From: Raphanus sativus
Taxonomy: Eukaryota > Streptophyta > Magnoliopsida > Brassicales > Brassicaceae
Direction of reading: 5' to 3'
NCBI RefSeq assembly: GCF_000801105.2
Contig: NC_079516.1
Location: 50,079,265-50,143,264 of the forward strand
Length of the DNA: 64,000 bases
Notes under the pieces: generated by a model
Databases searched by the model: none
The model's input: the letters and a program-made list of their open reading frames with translations, nothing else
Told to the model about the DNA's origin: nothing
Translations under genes and position numbers: made by a program
Shown here: positions 1 to 11,100 of the stretch, piece after piece
Position numbering within the stretch: the stretch's first letter is position 1
How the letters are laid out: every line of letters begins with the position of its first letter

Positions 1-249
1 TACCCATATACAGTCACTCCTCTGTAACCCGCTCTCTTTCTCAACCAAAACTATCCTCTTTTTCAGTCTTGACACTCGCATCACCGAGTCCATTCCTTGT
101 ATTTCTGAAACCACCACACCAAATGACTCATCTGTAACTGTGTTGAGACGTGTGCTGAATATCCCCATTAGCGCATATTCCGTAGACTGAGTTGATGACA
201 TGGTCTCATCCCCGCAGGAGTCGTTGGCATCTTGAGATAAAGCATGCAT
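1..249 (-). CDS. Unrecognised partial ORF running off the window edge
   Basis: An open frame of 83 codons starts at an ATG at 249, reads on the minus strand and is still open at base 1. An in-frame TAA lies just upstream of the ATG, so this is either a first coding exon or the 5' part of an ORF. The stretch EYALMGIFSTR, then nine residues later SFGVVVSEI, loosely resembles kinase subdomains VIII-IX of receptor-like kinases, but with three extra residues and a basic tail that does not fit. I do not recognise the gene. Another broken fragment (cyclin B2) lies just beyond it on the same strand, so this too may be a captured or decayed piece. Confidence 0.35.
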   Translation of the reverse strand, partial: MHALSQDANDSCGDETMSSTQSTEYALMGIFSTRLNTVTDESFGVVVSEIQGMDSVMRVSRLKKRIVLVEKESGLQRSDCIWV

Positions 250-674
250 AAAAACGAGTTCAGTTCTTGTCCATTAAGAAAAACACTGATTATAAGCACC
301 CCAAGAAGCCTCATCCACTCGTTTAATGTCCGTGACTACAAATCACAGAATAGAACATTAACAACATCAATCAATACTTGAAAGCACCAGAGACATCATA
401 GGTTCCTATCAATGGCATTCTCTCTCACAACACTAGGCTAGCCAGAATTCTATTACACTAGGCTAAAGTATCAGAGACATCATAGGTATCTTCCATACTA
501 CCATCTTCCATACAATCACAGTAGCAAGTATTCACTCAAACATGATCCAAAGCAACCAAATTTACAGAACAATCAGTAACAATATAATCAAAGTGTTCCC
601 ACAGAGAGAAAGTTAGGCCTTTAGGATAAGTGAAGACAGTTTTGTAAAAAAAAGGGGTTTGTATATAAACTTAC

Positions 675-769
675 TCAGACAAAGGTCGCTTGTTGATAGC
701 ACAAGGATAAACCGGAGCTCCGATGATGTTCTTGTTTATGTTACTGATTGCTCTTCGTGTCTGCCCATT
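675..769 (-). pseudogene. B2-type cyclin N-terminal exon fragment
   Basis: Minus-strand translation gives TRRAISNINKNIIGAPVYPC followed by AINKRPLSE and a GTAAGT splice donor at the correct place. This matches the conserved N-terminal segment of Arabidopsis CYCB2 cyclins, where TRRAL..INKNI and ..NKR..SE flank the first intron. Only this exon is visible. The cyclin box is absent from the downstream minus-strand sequence (1-660), and the possible upstream ATG at about 792 is out of frame. It is therefore a fragment, either of a dead gene or of a transposon-captured exon. Confidence 0.6.
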
Positions 770-1500
770 CGCCGGATTCACTTTTCATCCACGTAAACCA
801 CCTTCAATAACAACAAGTCGCTTAAGTCAATCAAAAATAGAACCAAACCAAAAGATTAGTGTTTCGATTAAAGAATCTGATCATGCAGACAAATAAAAAT
901 TTGGGTCTTTGATGCGATTAAAGAATCTGATCAAAGACTTGAACAAGAATCATAAAACCCAGAAGAAATCAACGTGGAGATGAGAAGGAGGAAACCGAGA
1001 CCGAACTTTCTTCTTCCCCTTAAACGCCTCTCAGGCTCATCCTCTCCCACTGGCCGATACCTTCTTCGTCGTCTTCTTCTCTTTATCCGTTGGATCGTGG
1101 AGGAGAACCAAGGTAGAGTGATGAAGCGTGAAGGAAATCAACAGAGGGTGAGGTGATGAATCGTCAAATTGATCTGTGGAGAGAGAGAAAGGAAAGAACC
1201 CCAGACTCTGTCTAATTGTAACACGTGTCCCCAAGCACCGTTTGCTTCTGTTGCTTAATTAAGCTCCGAAGCTTACGATAATTGTAATTTTTCTTTTTTT
1301 TTAATTACAAAAAAACCTAAGCACCCACTTAAGCTCTGGCGTTGATGATGCTCTAAAAGCTCAATAACTCAATTTTAACCACTTTTTCTCTTCTCTAACT
1401 CAACAAATTTTTTATTTCCTCTACATTTCTATCTAAAAAACTCTCACAACTTTCATTTTCATCTCACAAATTTCACATTTTCGAGTTTCTTCATTAGTAA
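770..1500. other. Intergenic DNA with a possible MITE end
   Basis: No coding exon could be supported here; short ORFs at 974-1234 lack any recognisable feature. Reading minus, 1320-1360 begins with a GAGCATCATC-type end followed by a poly-T/poly-A tract. That resembles termini of small non-autonomous elements common in crucifers, but I could not find the matching other end. Confidence 0.25.
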
Positions 1501-1630
1501 ATCGTCAAAGATGCTTCCTTTTGCTCAGTTTATGAGTTTGGACGGTTGAAAGGGTCGGAATCGAGGTTCACACCGGAAAAAGGTAACTGTTTACATGGTT
1601 TTCACCACTTTTTCAGTCTGTGTCGCGATG

Positions 1631-2735
1631 GTAGACTGCTTTATATGTCTACACCAATGTGTAGACGTACGATTCCGTCTATTTGTCAACGAACAAGTCA
1701 GTTTCGCAATTGACCTTTTTAACTTTTTTTTTGGAACACAGACTTCCCCAGCAGTCTACATCCTTACCTTTGACTACAAAAACAAAAATCTACGTAGACC
1801 TACCAAGACGGCTACGTAAAAGAGGTTGGTTTTACATTTGACCGAACTTTTGACTTTCTTAAGTAGACTTCAACGGAAGTCTACGAAATGTAGTCTGCCA
1901 ATGAAGTCTACTTAAGGTCAGTTTTGCATTTGACCAAAACACTGACTTCGTTGAATAGGTTAGTTTTGTATTTGACTAAAATGTTTTTAAATAAAATAAA
2001 TATTTTTTAAATTGTAGACTTCCAATGCAGTCTACGCATTTTTCACAAAAAAATATAGACTGTTCTTGAAGTCTACATATTTATTTTGGTCAAATACAAA
2101 ACCAACCCATGGGTTTTGAAGTTAGACCTTATGCGAAGTCTACAAATCTGTAGACTACATTTGAAATCTACATTCGAAAGTCAAACAATTGTCAATTGCA
2201 AAACCAACCTATGGGTTTTGAAGTTAGACCTTATGCGAAGTCTACGAAACATGTAGACTACATATGAAATCTACCTTCGAAAGTCAAAACTTGGGTGAAT
2301 TCTGGTCAATAATAAAAACTAACCTTTTCAATGTGATAGACTAAAACGGAAGTCTAAATGTATAAAGTCAAAACTTGGATGAATTTCTGGTCAAATAAAA
2401 AAAGTAACCCGTTAAAATTTTCAATTGCAAAAACTAACCCAAAAAGTAGACTGACACGGACGTCTACATTGTCGTAGACTGACACGAACGTCTACACTAT
2501 CGTAGACTGATTGAAAAGTCTACGTAGGAAAAAAAATCAAAACTGAATTTATGTATTATTCATAAAGTTTATTCTAGATTTTTTTGTTTGAAAGTGTGTG
2601 TTAGTTAATCCTAATAGGTTTGAGTGATTTTGAAAAGAAAAACTGTTGTAGTTATGAAATTATAATACTTTTGGTTTGAGTACATAGTTTGCTAATAAGT
2701 GTAGACGTCTTTGTAAGTCTACATCTATAAAAAAA
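1631..2735. repeat. Left array of GTAGACT-N8-AGTCTAC inverted pairs
   Basis: About 17 copies of a 22-bp unit, 7-bp arm GTAGACT, 8-bp variable spacer, arm AGTCTAC, occur between 1631 and 2722, with single-base changes in the arms. Examples with exactly 8 spacer bases start at 1631, 1863, 2014, 2055, 2446, 2474, 2502 and 2701. Within it, an approximately 110-bp subunit (about 2095-2170 and 2205-2280) is repeated with the shared phrase GGGTTTTGAAGTTAGACC. The constant spacing with changing spacer sequence suggests a site bound by a dimeric protein. Confidence 0.75.
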
Positions 2736-3401
2736 AATTAACATAAAATGGTTCAGTTATTTATTTTATATAAAGAATGAGTGGTAAATAAATACCAAGA
2801 ATGGTTTAGAGGTACTTATGGAGGAGACACCAAAGGGTTAGTATTAATATATACCAAAAATATTTTCATTTTTGCATCACCAACAGTTTTTGTCCTATAT
2901 TTAGAAGACTCTTGTTATGTTTTTGAAAATTTTTGCTTAACATTTGGAAACTGAACATTATCAAGAATAGAAATCTCCCCTTAACTAAAACCAGGTACCA
3001 CTAAAATAAGCACATCGAAACAACTTTATCATTAAACCATTCAAGATCATCACATTGACAAACAACATTTATATGAAGAGATATTACAATGATTATATAT
3101 GTTCTAAAGAAAATATCAAGAAACCACTTATTGCTATAAAGATAAGAAATTAAGAAGACACAAGAAGTTGTATACAGAAACACATGAAATAACATATTCG
3201 TATACAGAAACACATAGAGAAAAAAAAATCTGAAAGTTGTATATGAAATATAATTCAAACGACAAACAACAAAAACATAAAAAAAAAACAGAAGGAGACG
3301 AGAAGAAGAAACATGCTTACGTGAGATATAGTTGAGAGTCAAAAGAGAAAGACATAGAAGTAGGAGAATGGAAGAGAACAATGTGGAAGTGAAAGAGACT
3401 A

Positions 3402-3640
3402 TTAATATTTGATAAACAATTCTTTCTTAACACAAAAATCAACGGATACGTCTCTGAGACGTCTCCCATCTCTGACCAAACCCCTCCCCCTTAAGCCATG
3501 CCGTCCCTGGTTCACCTTACATGTGTCGGGGTCGTTTCCTAGGCGTACCCGAGACGTACCCGTCCCCCTGCCGAACCCGGTACGCGAGACGGCACCCAAG
3601 AGGCGTACCCGTGCAACCTAGCCAATTACCCAAAACTCAA
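3402..3640. other. GC-rich patch with repeated TACCCG words
   Basis: This stretch is far richer in G and C than its surroundings and holds several CGTACCCG-like words, ending in TACCCGTGCAACCTAG. Both strands have short open frames without recognisable protein character. It is probably a small transposon remnant inside the larger element. Confidence 0.4.
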
Positions 3641-3689
3641 AATCAATTTTTTATTTTTTTTACCATAAGACAAGCAATCTAATTATCTA

Positions 3690-3815
3690 AGCCTCACCTC
3701 ATTAGCAGGACGTCCATAATCAACCGGATCTCGTCGAGTTACAGCTTCAAGAAGCAAAACACCAAAACTGTATATATCACGCTTTTCGTTTAAGAGGCCT
3801 GAGTTAGCAGTTAAA
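3690..3815 (-). pseudogene. Receptor-like kinase fragment (subdomains VIII-IX)
   Basis: Minus-strand translation contains [20 protein letters not shown] followed by [18 protein letters not shown]. This matches the activation-segment end and subdomain IX of the PERK-like / At2g42960-type receptor-like kinases, which read [18 protein letters not shown] and [16 protein letters not shown]. Only about 40 residues are present. The DFG, HRD and APE motifs are missing, the sequence before ANSG is unrelated, and the frame then ends. It lies next to a Lon fragment in the same orientation, so the two form a chimera of unrelated genes. Confidence 0.75.
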
Positions 3816-3954
3816 GTGACTTCTCTAGTCATTGCAAGATCTTTCTGACCAGGTTTCTTTATGGCAAGTGATAGCAACGATGTGATCATAGTGCAGTCTG
3901 CACTTGGACCGCTCTTAGGTGTAGCTCCTACAGGAACTGGTTCTCTGCAACTGC

Positions 3955-4680
3955 AACTGCGCCTTCTTGTAAATCTTCTCTGCAGTAATTTTCTATCAAT
4001 GAAAGAAGAGCTGCATCATTCACCTCAACCTGCAAGTAATACACAAAGTTCTGAGAAAATTCCAGGATAAAGAATGTGATTCCAAGACAATTACTCAAAG
4101 ACCATAGACATTGGAGAATAGAATAAAAGTGAGACCTGTACAGGTTTGATGCCACAATCTCCACGTGCGATTTTCTCCAAATAGTCTCTGGCGATATGAA
4201 CTTTCTCATCAGTGATGTAGCCAGCAATACTAATCACCTCCATTCTGTCTAGCAGATGATTGGGAATCATATCTATCAAATTTGCTGTGCACACAAACAA
4301 AACCTGTAGTAGGGAAATGAATCAGAAATTACATTCTTGCAGCTTAGAAGAATCACATGAAACAAAGGTTATTGATCAAATTAATAACCTTTGAGAGGTC
4401 AATGGTAACATCCAGATAGTGATCCAGAAAATTTGCATTTTGCTCTGGATCCAGAAGATCCAACAAAGCACTGGCTGGGTCACCAGCATGGCCTCTCCCA
4501 AGCTGCCGAGGATAAATAAAAACAAATATTATAGCAGAGCTAGTAGTATTATGACAATGATGGTGACAAAATTCAAGTAGATAATAACTAACAAGATATT
4601 ACCTTATCAATCTCATCAGTTAGAATGAGATGATTAGCTATCCCCATGCTGTTGAGTAAACAGAGTAAGAAAGCTTCTTC
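3955..4680 (-). pseudogene. Lon protease AAA+ domain fragment
   Basis: Read on the minus strand, successive exons encode a DEIDK Walker B segment (about 4605-4650), then [20 protein letters not shown] with [17 protein letters not shown] (about 4390-4505). Next come FVCTANLIDMIPN and LLDRMEVISIAGYITDEKVH (about 4170-4300), and then [11 protein letters not shown] (about 3990-4020). The order and intron positions follow plant Lon1/Lon2 genes. The Walker A region and the Ser-Lys protease domain are absent. After ENYCRE the sequence jumps to a late EGAV segment, so there is internal deletion. It is a decayed, intron-containing genomic fragment rather than a retrocopy. Confidence 0.85.
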
Positions 4681-5460
4681 TTGCACCTGCTGACAAATGG
4701 TAAGTGGAAGAATTAAAAGACAAACCACTCAAACCAAATCCATATAGAGATAGCACAAAAACCCACCACATAAATGAGATTAGACCAAAATCTATGAACT
4801 TTTTACAAATGATTGAGGTGAAGAGAAGAGAGTCTCACGTAGTTATCGAATGACTCATCGTAGGGGAAACAATAACCACCGGAAACCGGAAACCGCCGAA
4901 GGAGTAACGACAACACGCCGAAGAGAGTGGTCTGAGAGAGAGACGCTAGAGAGAGGGACCTGTTCCAAAGAGAAGAAACAGAACAAATAGAATATCACTA
5001 CCTGACACACGACATCAAACAGAACATATCGAAGCAGAAGGAGAAACGACAACATGACTCTGACAACAACAACGAGATACGACTTCGACACACGACATGA
5101 AACAGAACAAACTGAAGATCACTACCTTACCAGAGGAAGGATATAGCAACAGCAGCGAGACAGCAACCAGTGTAAGCGGCGGAGACGGTTTGACTTCACC
5201 GGAAATCGCCCAAGAGAGAGAGAGAGAGTAACGGCCGCTAGGGTTTGTCTTCTTTTTTATTACCAAATGAAGACTAAAATTGCATTTATATGTCGGGAAA
5301 CTTATCCGGTTAGGTTAAAAAAATTCTGGTTTTATATTGGTTAGATTAAAAAATGTTATATGTCGTATAACTTTTCTGTTTTGGTTAAAAAAAATTGATT
5401 TAATTTTGGTTAGGCTAATTTATTCTGGTTAATTTTGGGTCAAGTTAAGTTGTTTCCGGT
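4681..5460. other. Core of the element without an assignable gene
   Basis: Minus-strand ORFs at 4855-5266 are serine- and leucine-rich and resemble untranslated leader with GA/CT tracts (for example 5213-5228). I see no domain. The 5270-5460 stretch is full of GGTTA/GGTTAAAA words. Confidence 0.3.
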
Positions 5461-5469
5461 TAGGGAGAC

Positions 5470-6205
5470 TTCGAAAGAAGTCTACAACCATTTTTTCTTC
5501 TTTATTATTTTAATAATATTGGTTAAATCAGTCTAGTAAAAAATGTTATATAGGTTAAAATATTTTGGTTAAATCCGGTTAAGTAAAACTGCGTAGACTT
5601 CTTCGTATGATTTTAAAATTTTATTTAAATTGGAACATTTAATTTAAAATTAAAGATATACACGAATAAAATAGACTGTCAAAGACGTCTACAGTTTATA
5701 GACTTTATTGTAGGTCTACGAAACCCTAAACCACAAATTTCAAACCCTAAATAGTTTGCTTGATACTCAAAAAGTCTCATTTACTGTATCAAATATCAAA
5801 ATTACACAAAATATAAACTACTAAACATTAATAAACAGATTTAAGTCAATAAAACCAAAAAAAATTAAAATCTAAAGTCTAATTCTAAAAATCTACCACT
5901 AAAAGACCTATCATGTTATAACCTTTTGTTTCTAAACTATGAACAATGTTTATATCATAGATACCAATTTAGTATATATTCTTTAAAATTGTTCAGTTAT
6001 ATAAAATTTTAATATATTTACTTTATACTATCCATTATATTGATGATTAGTTAAAATCTATCACAATAATTATTTTTAAACAATTTTAAAACAAAATATT
6101 AGATAAAATTTTGGTGTAGACTACACATCAAGTCTACAAATTAGACTTCGCTGGAGGTCTAAAAATATGTAGACTTCCTTCTTCTACATGTAGACTTCCA
6201 AAAGG
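5470..6205. repeat. Right array of the same GTAGACT/AGTCTAC pairs
   Basis: At least five more inverted pairs of the left-array motif occur here, again with 8-bp spacers (starting near 5466, 5671, 5698, 6116 and 6142). Single arms lie at 5593, 6169 and 6189. Their presence on both sides of the Lon/kinase core is the main reason to treat 1.6-6.36 kb as one element. Confidence 0.7.
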
Positions 6206-6375
6206 ATAGAAACGTAAATACCCTTCCGTTTTTTTGTTTGTTCATAAGGACTAAATGGTATTTTCATCTTCCATTTAGGTTAGTTCTGTATTTGACTGAA
6301 ATTGGGGTACGCTAATGCATTTGACTTCAATATTTAGGTTGTTTTTAGCAATTCTCCCATTTTTAAAATGCTTAC

Positions 6376-6946
6376 CCATAAAAGACAATTTTTCCGAACC
6401 TAGCAACCAGCCTCAGTTTAGCATTATCTTCCTCCTTTCTCTTATTGGCTTGCTCATATGCAAACACAAGGTCATCAGCAACCTTCTCTGCTACTAAGAG
6501 CCACCTAGTTCTGTCTTCTTCTTCGCTCTCTTCAGTAATCATATTTAACAAATATAAACAAAATAAAAACCAAGCTAAAAAGACTCACTACTGTTGTTCA
6601 TTTCAACATCTTGATGATGTTTGTTTCGTCAAAATACATAACACAAACCTTTGTGAAAGTCGTTGTTCAGCAGTACCAAAGCCTTTAGTCCATTTATGCA
6701 GCCAGAAGAAGCCGAGGAAAGGGGCACAAGCTCAACAGAAGGAGGAACCTCGTCCTCAATTCCCTTTGAACTAATAAGAAACCATTTGGTGAAGTATTTT
6801 CCTGAATAGACAATTCCATGTCCTTGAAAATAGTTACTCTTGAGGTCATCAATGTTCCTTCTGAATTTTGTAAGAAGAGAATCTGGAAAAGGGGAAGGTT
6901 GAACTGGATCCTTCAATTTTCGCTTATGTGGAGGAATATACGACAT
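6376..6946 (-). pseudogene. Uncharacterised MSYIPPHKR-family gene, 3' end lost
   Basis: Exon 1 (6649-6946) begins MSYIPPHKRKLKDPVQPSPF and ends at an AG/GTTTGT donor. Exon 2 (6376 to about 6527) encodes EDRTRWLLVAEKVADDLVFA, then YEQANKRKEEDNAKLRLVAR, and ends ...FYG at a good GTAAGC donor. This is the N-terminal third of an uncharacterised Brassicaceae protein family (I believe DUF7903; name from memory). The remaining exons are not found: 17 bases into the following intron the sequence switches to the end of the transposon at 1.6-6.36 kb. The two exons have no stop or frameshift, so the truncation may be recent. A distant 3' part below 1.3 kb cannot be excluded, but I saw none. Confidence 0.65.
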
Positions 6947-8157
6947 GACTCAACCTGAAACTCAACAACAAAATAAGAAATAAAAGATACGGCCGGTTTC
7001 TAGAACAACGAAATAACAATGAAATAAGCTAAATGGTAAACCTTGTAAGAAAATTATAGAAAACTGCTGCGGATGTTCAGCGATTGATTACAATATATAT
7101 CCAGAGGGGGAACGAGCAAAGGAAGTATAAACGAAATACGTTTTGAGATGAGGATGGAAAAGTTGTATCGTCTTCTGATCTTCCTGCCTGCATGCAAATA
7201 AAAGCGAACTCTAAGAGTCTCTTCAACTCTCTTGTGACTTAAATCCCTTTTTTAATTTTGAATTGACGCATCGTTTCTTTCAAAACGTTATTAAATTGTG
7301 ATTGGTATAAAGATCAGTATAGTTATCAAAACATTCTAAAGATCAGTATATTAGAAGTAGTTAAATTGTAAAATGAATGCCTTCGGAGCCGCATGCAAAT
7401 ATTCAAATGATAACATTACTTTCCAGTTGTGGTTAAAAACAAGACTATCCATAAGATTTGATGTTTTCGATTTGGTATGTCTATATTCTGAAGCGATACA
7501 TAACGTGACATGCATGAGCATTTCAACTGTTATATATTCGGGAGAAAATAGATATAGATGTAATTTTCAACGGTGCACAAAAAAAGAAGATGTAATTTTC
7601 AACCAAAATAATAATAAAACTGTTTAAAATGTAATGTTCAACCAAAATAGCCAAGTCACTTATTGACAAAACCGTCCACTAAAAAGAAGAATAAAATATT
7701 ATTTCAAATTTAACAATTATGTATTATTTTGAACACCAAATAATGATGTGTAATTATAATTAGTTTGAAGATTTAAATAGTGAACAATTTTTTTAAAGTT
7801 TACAGTATAATAAATTAATAATTAAAAATGTTTTTATACAAAAAGCAAGTGTGCAAATGCGCGAAATTCTCAAGCTATAGTAAATAAATATTTTTCTGAA
7901 AATCTTTCCTCCTTTCACGGTCGAGTTTTGTTTCCATCCACTCTTTCTCTCTCTTCTCCGTCTTAACACCCCGCCGCTCGAATCGAATCCACACCACAGA
8001 AAATCCGTTCCGGTTCACGAAAGTGGTAAACCATCTCAACGTGGCCGCCCACACATTCAATGGACAGAGAGAGAGAGATATATAGATAGCTAAAGAGAGT
8101 AACTGCCTCGATTTAAAGTTCTTTCCACCTAACCATCATCCGAGGAGCTGATCAACA
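6947..8157. other. Divergent intergenic region upstream of SCAR2
   Basis: It separates the minus-strand gene ending at 6946 from SCAR2. It holds AT-rich DNA, then from about 7905 a CT-rich stretch (TCTCTCTCTTCTCCG) and a GA-rich stretch at 8065-8100. These look like the SCAR2 5' untranslated leader. Small ORFs at 7373-7627 and 7875-8060 show no protein character. Confidence 0.4.
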
Positions 8158-11100
8158 ATGCCGTTGACGAGGTACCAGTCTCGGAACGAGTACGGATTAG
8201 CAGATCCGGATCTGTACCAATCCGCCGATAAAGATGACCCCGAGGCTCTCCTCGAAGGCGTCGCCATGGCTGGTCTCGTTGGCCTATTGCGTCAACTCGG
8301 TGACCTCGCCGAGTAAGTTTCTTTTTTCTTTGTGAATTCACGTAATCGAGCTCGAATCGCGTTGAATTCGAAGTTAGTTTTGACGAATCTGATCGGAATT
8401 GACTTGTTTTTGTGATTGAAGGTTTGCTGCTGAGATGTTCCATGACTTGCACGAAGAAGTGATGGCTACTGCTTCTAGAAGCCACGGTCTTATGGCTCGT
8501 GTTCACCAGCTCGAATCTGAGCTCCCTTTCGTTGAGAAGGCGTTACTCTGCCAGACCGATCATTCACCCTTCTTTTCCAATAAAGGTTAGATCGTAACGT
8601 AACCTCCCCCATTGATACATGCTTTGTGTTGGCCTTTACTAGAAGATAGCTTTATTTAGTTTAGAAGATAACCGTGTAATCAATGTTGGTTTAGCTTTTG
8701 GCTATTATATATGTTTAGTAAACCAGGAACAATCTCAAATATATAAGAGCTACATTGTACTCATTTCACAGATAAGATCAATATGTTTTCAATGCTTGCT
8801 GAAGAGCATTGGGGCTCAATCCTTAATGTATCCCTTTTATTCATTCCTTCCTTTGATTTGATATTTAGTGTTCAATATTTGTGATCTTGTTAGCTTTTTA
8901 TGCTTTGGGATTACTTGAAGCGAGCTTTGTAACTCTGTTTCAGGTGTGGAGTGGCATCCGAATCTACAACTGGAGCAGAGTGTGGTTACACGTGGTGACT
9001 TACCCCGATGTGTAATGGATTCGTATGAGGAATGTCGGGGTCCCCCACGGCTATTTCTTCTGGACAAGTATGATTTACCTTGTTTTTTTTTTTTTGTAAT
9101 CTCATTTTGTGAGAGATGAGGGTGATGTAACATCTTTTGTATGGTTTTTGATTAGGTTTGATATTTCGGGAGCTGGGGCATGCTTGAAACGCTACACCGA
9201 TCCATCATTTGTTAGGCACGAAACGTCGTCGTATGAAGCATCATGGGATGATATTCAAAGAGAGAAGAAATCACAGAAAGCAAAGGTATGTACTACTTTC
9301 AAAACAGGGAGGCTGTAGCTTGGCGTTTCAGTGTGATCCTTCTTGGTTTTTCCTTTTGTTTTTTTTTTAGAATTTGTTCTTTTATGTCTTGTGTAAGCGT
9401 AGCATTGAAGTTAGACAGATCCTAGGACGATTCTCATGATCTTGGTGTTTTAAATGTGTAATATTATCTTCTCTGTGCACTTCTCAGTTTCTCATAGTTT
9501 TTTTTCTAATCTTATGCAGAGAAGAGCATCTCACTGGAGGAATGGAGGAACACCCGAAAATGCACTAACATCACATGCCAAGTGGGTATTATCTGTTCTT
9601 TTTTGCTGTATATATAGTTCCCTAAGTTGCTATATTTGAATTAACTGTGCTGAAGATGGTTGCTTCAAATCATTCAACTGGCACAGATTGCATGAATTAT
9701 TTAAGGAGGAGCATTTTGAGGCTAATCATTCAGATCCAGCGCGAGTTGTGAAGCTGAAAACTAGAAAGCTGGATGGCTATTCCCTTATTTCAAAATCAGG
9801 GGAAAGCTACATGGGGAAATTTGTGCAGACATCTGTCAACAATGAAGCAGGTTATGAAAATATTTCCCTGAACCAGCCCGAATTGTTGACATGGAATTTA
9901 GATAGTGCTAAAGACGTGGTAACCGATATACCTGAAATCAGTATGGTGGGTGCTCCGGAAAAGTCTCACGGAGGAACCAGAACAGAGGTATTATTGCCAA
10001 ATGAGCAGGAAAATGCGGGTTTTGTTGAAAAGGACATAGAGACTGTGCCTGAATCTACTCACAATGGGTTCCCTCGTACGACTTTAACACAGGATTCACA
10101 TACCAATTTGAATGGAAAGCAAGGATTTCTTCAACATAGGAGTTATTCTGAAGATTTAACCAGCGAGGCTGACAATTATGTTGATGCGCCAGCCACCATG
10201 GAGTCAGAAACAGAAACAGATGATGAGTATAGTAGACCTAAGCATAGATCAGGTGCGTTGAAGGATGGGAATCATCATACATATTCTGATGTGGATGAAA
10301 AGAGGGAAGACCCACCTCAATTTTCATTTCTTCCTTCAGTTGGAAACACACCAGTATCAGAAAATGGGCGAGGCTCGTTTGGGAAACGGAGCACTAGTTT
10401 CTCTTACTCGGACACTGCAAGCGTATCCATTGATGATCAATCTGACGGAGAGAAATTTTTGGGACGTTTGCCTTCTACTTCTAGTGTTAAAAGTGAGCTG
10501 GTTGGTTCCTCGTCTCACGCAACTCCTGAAGCCAACCAAGTTTCTCATGATTTCAATGTTCAGGAATCAGTTAGTAGCAGCAATGCAGATGGCCAGACAT
10601 CATTTATTTCCAATGATTCATGTTCAAGTCCAAGGGCAGTCTCGCAGAATGCTGATTCGTGTTCACTGACTGTTCATTCTTTAGCACCAGAAGTCGTTGA
10701 AGCGGCTGCAGAACCTGTTATAATTAATCCGGTTAAGGGAGGCAATGACGGAAGCGAGGTGGATCCAGTCGAATCAAGATCTGGTGCGTCTTTTGATGTT
10801 AAAGACTCTAATCTTCCTTCTGAAACTTCGTCAATTGGTTCAATTTCTGAAGGAAGCAGATACGAGACGACCCTTCAGAAGAGCTGTATTGTTGATTATT
10901 CTTCCAATTTAGCAAATTCAGGCACTGGTTATCAAATGTTTGTTGATAGGCAAACAGATGAACAGTTACCTGTCGCTGATAGTGATATTGAGACAACCTC
11001 TACAGTTGCAGCAAACTCAGGCAACGATACTAAAAGCTGGGTTGGTAGTAGCTTAACGGGAGAGGTGTTGCCTTTCTCAGGTGGGATGGAAATGGAAGTT

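Larger units (their letters stand above)
1590..6358. mobile_element. Mutator-like (VANDAL-type?) element carrying host-gene fragments
   Basis: This block is defined by two arrays of the same inverted-repeat motif, at about 1630-2730 and 5460-6200, flanking a core at 3.4-5.3 kb. The core holds a kinase fragment, a Lon protease fragment and a GC-rich patch. On the minus strand the right edge reads GGGAGAATTGCTAAAAAC and begins immediately after the first 17 bases of an intron of the gene at 6376-6946. That marks an insertion border. I could not find the left terminus or a target duplication, so the left limit is approximate. No transposase ORF is recognisable. A non-autonomous Mutator-like element is my inference, from the end sequence, the motif array and the captured exons; a composite of several elements is possible. 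Confidence 0.5.

Noticed and set aside
1590..6358. GTAGACT/AGTCTAC array considered as a CRISPR-like array
   Set aside because: The fixed part is only 7-bp arms, the spacers are 8 bp, units are irregularly placed, and this is a plant nuclear genome.
7373..7627. 84-codon plus ORF upstream of SCAR2
   Set aside because: AT-rich frame with no recognisable features, no splice context and no second copy in the window.
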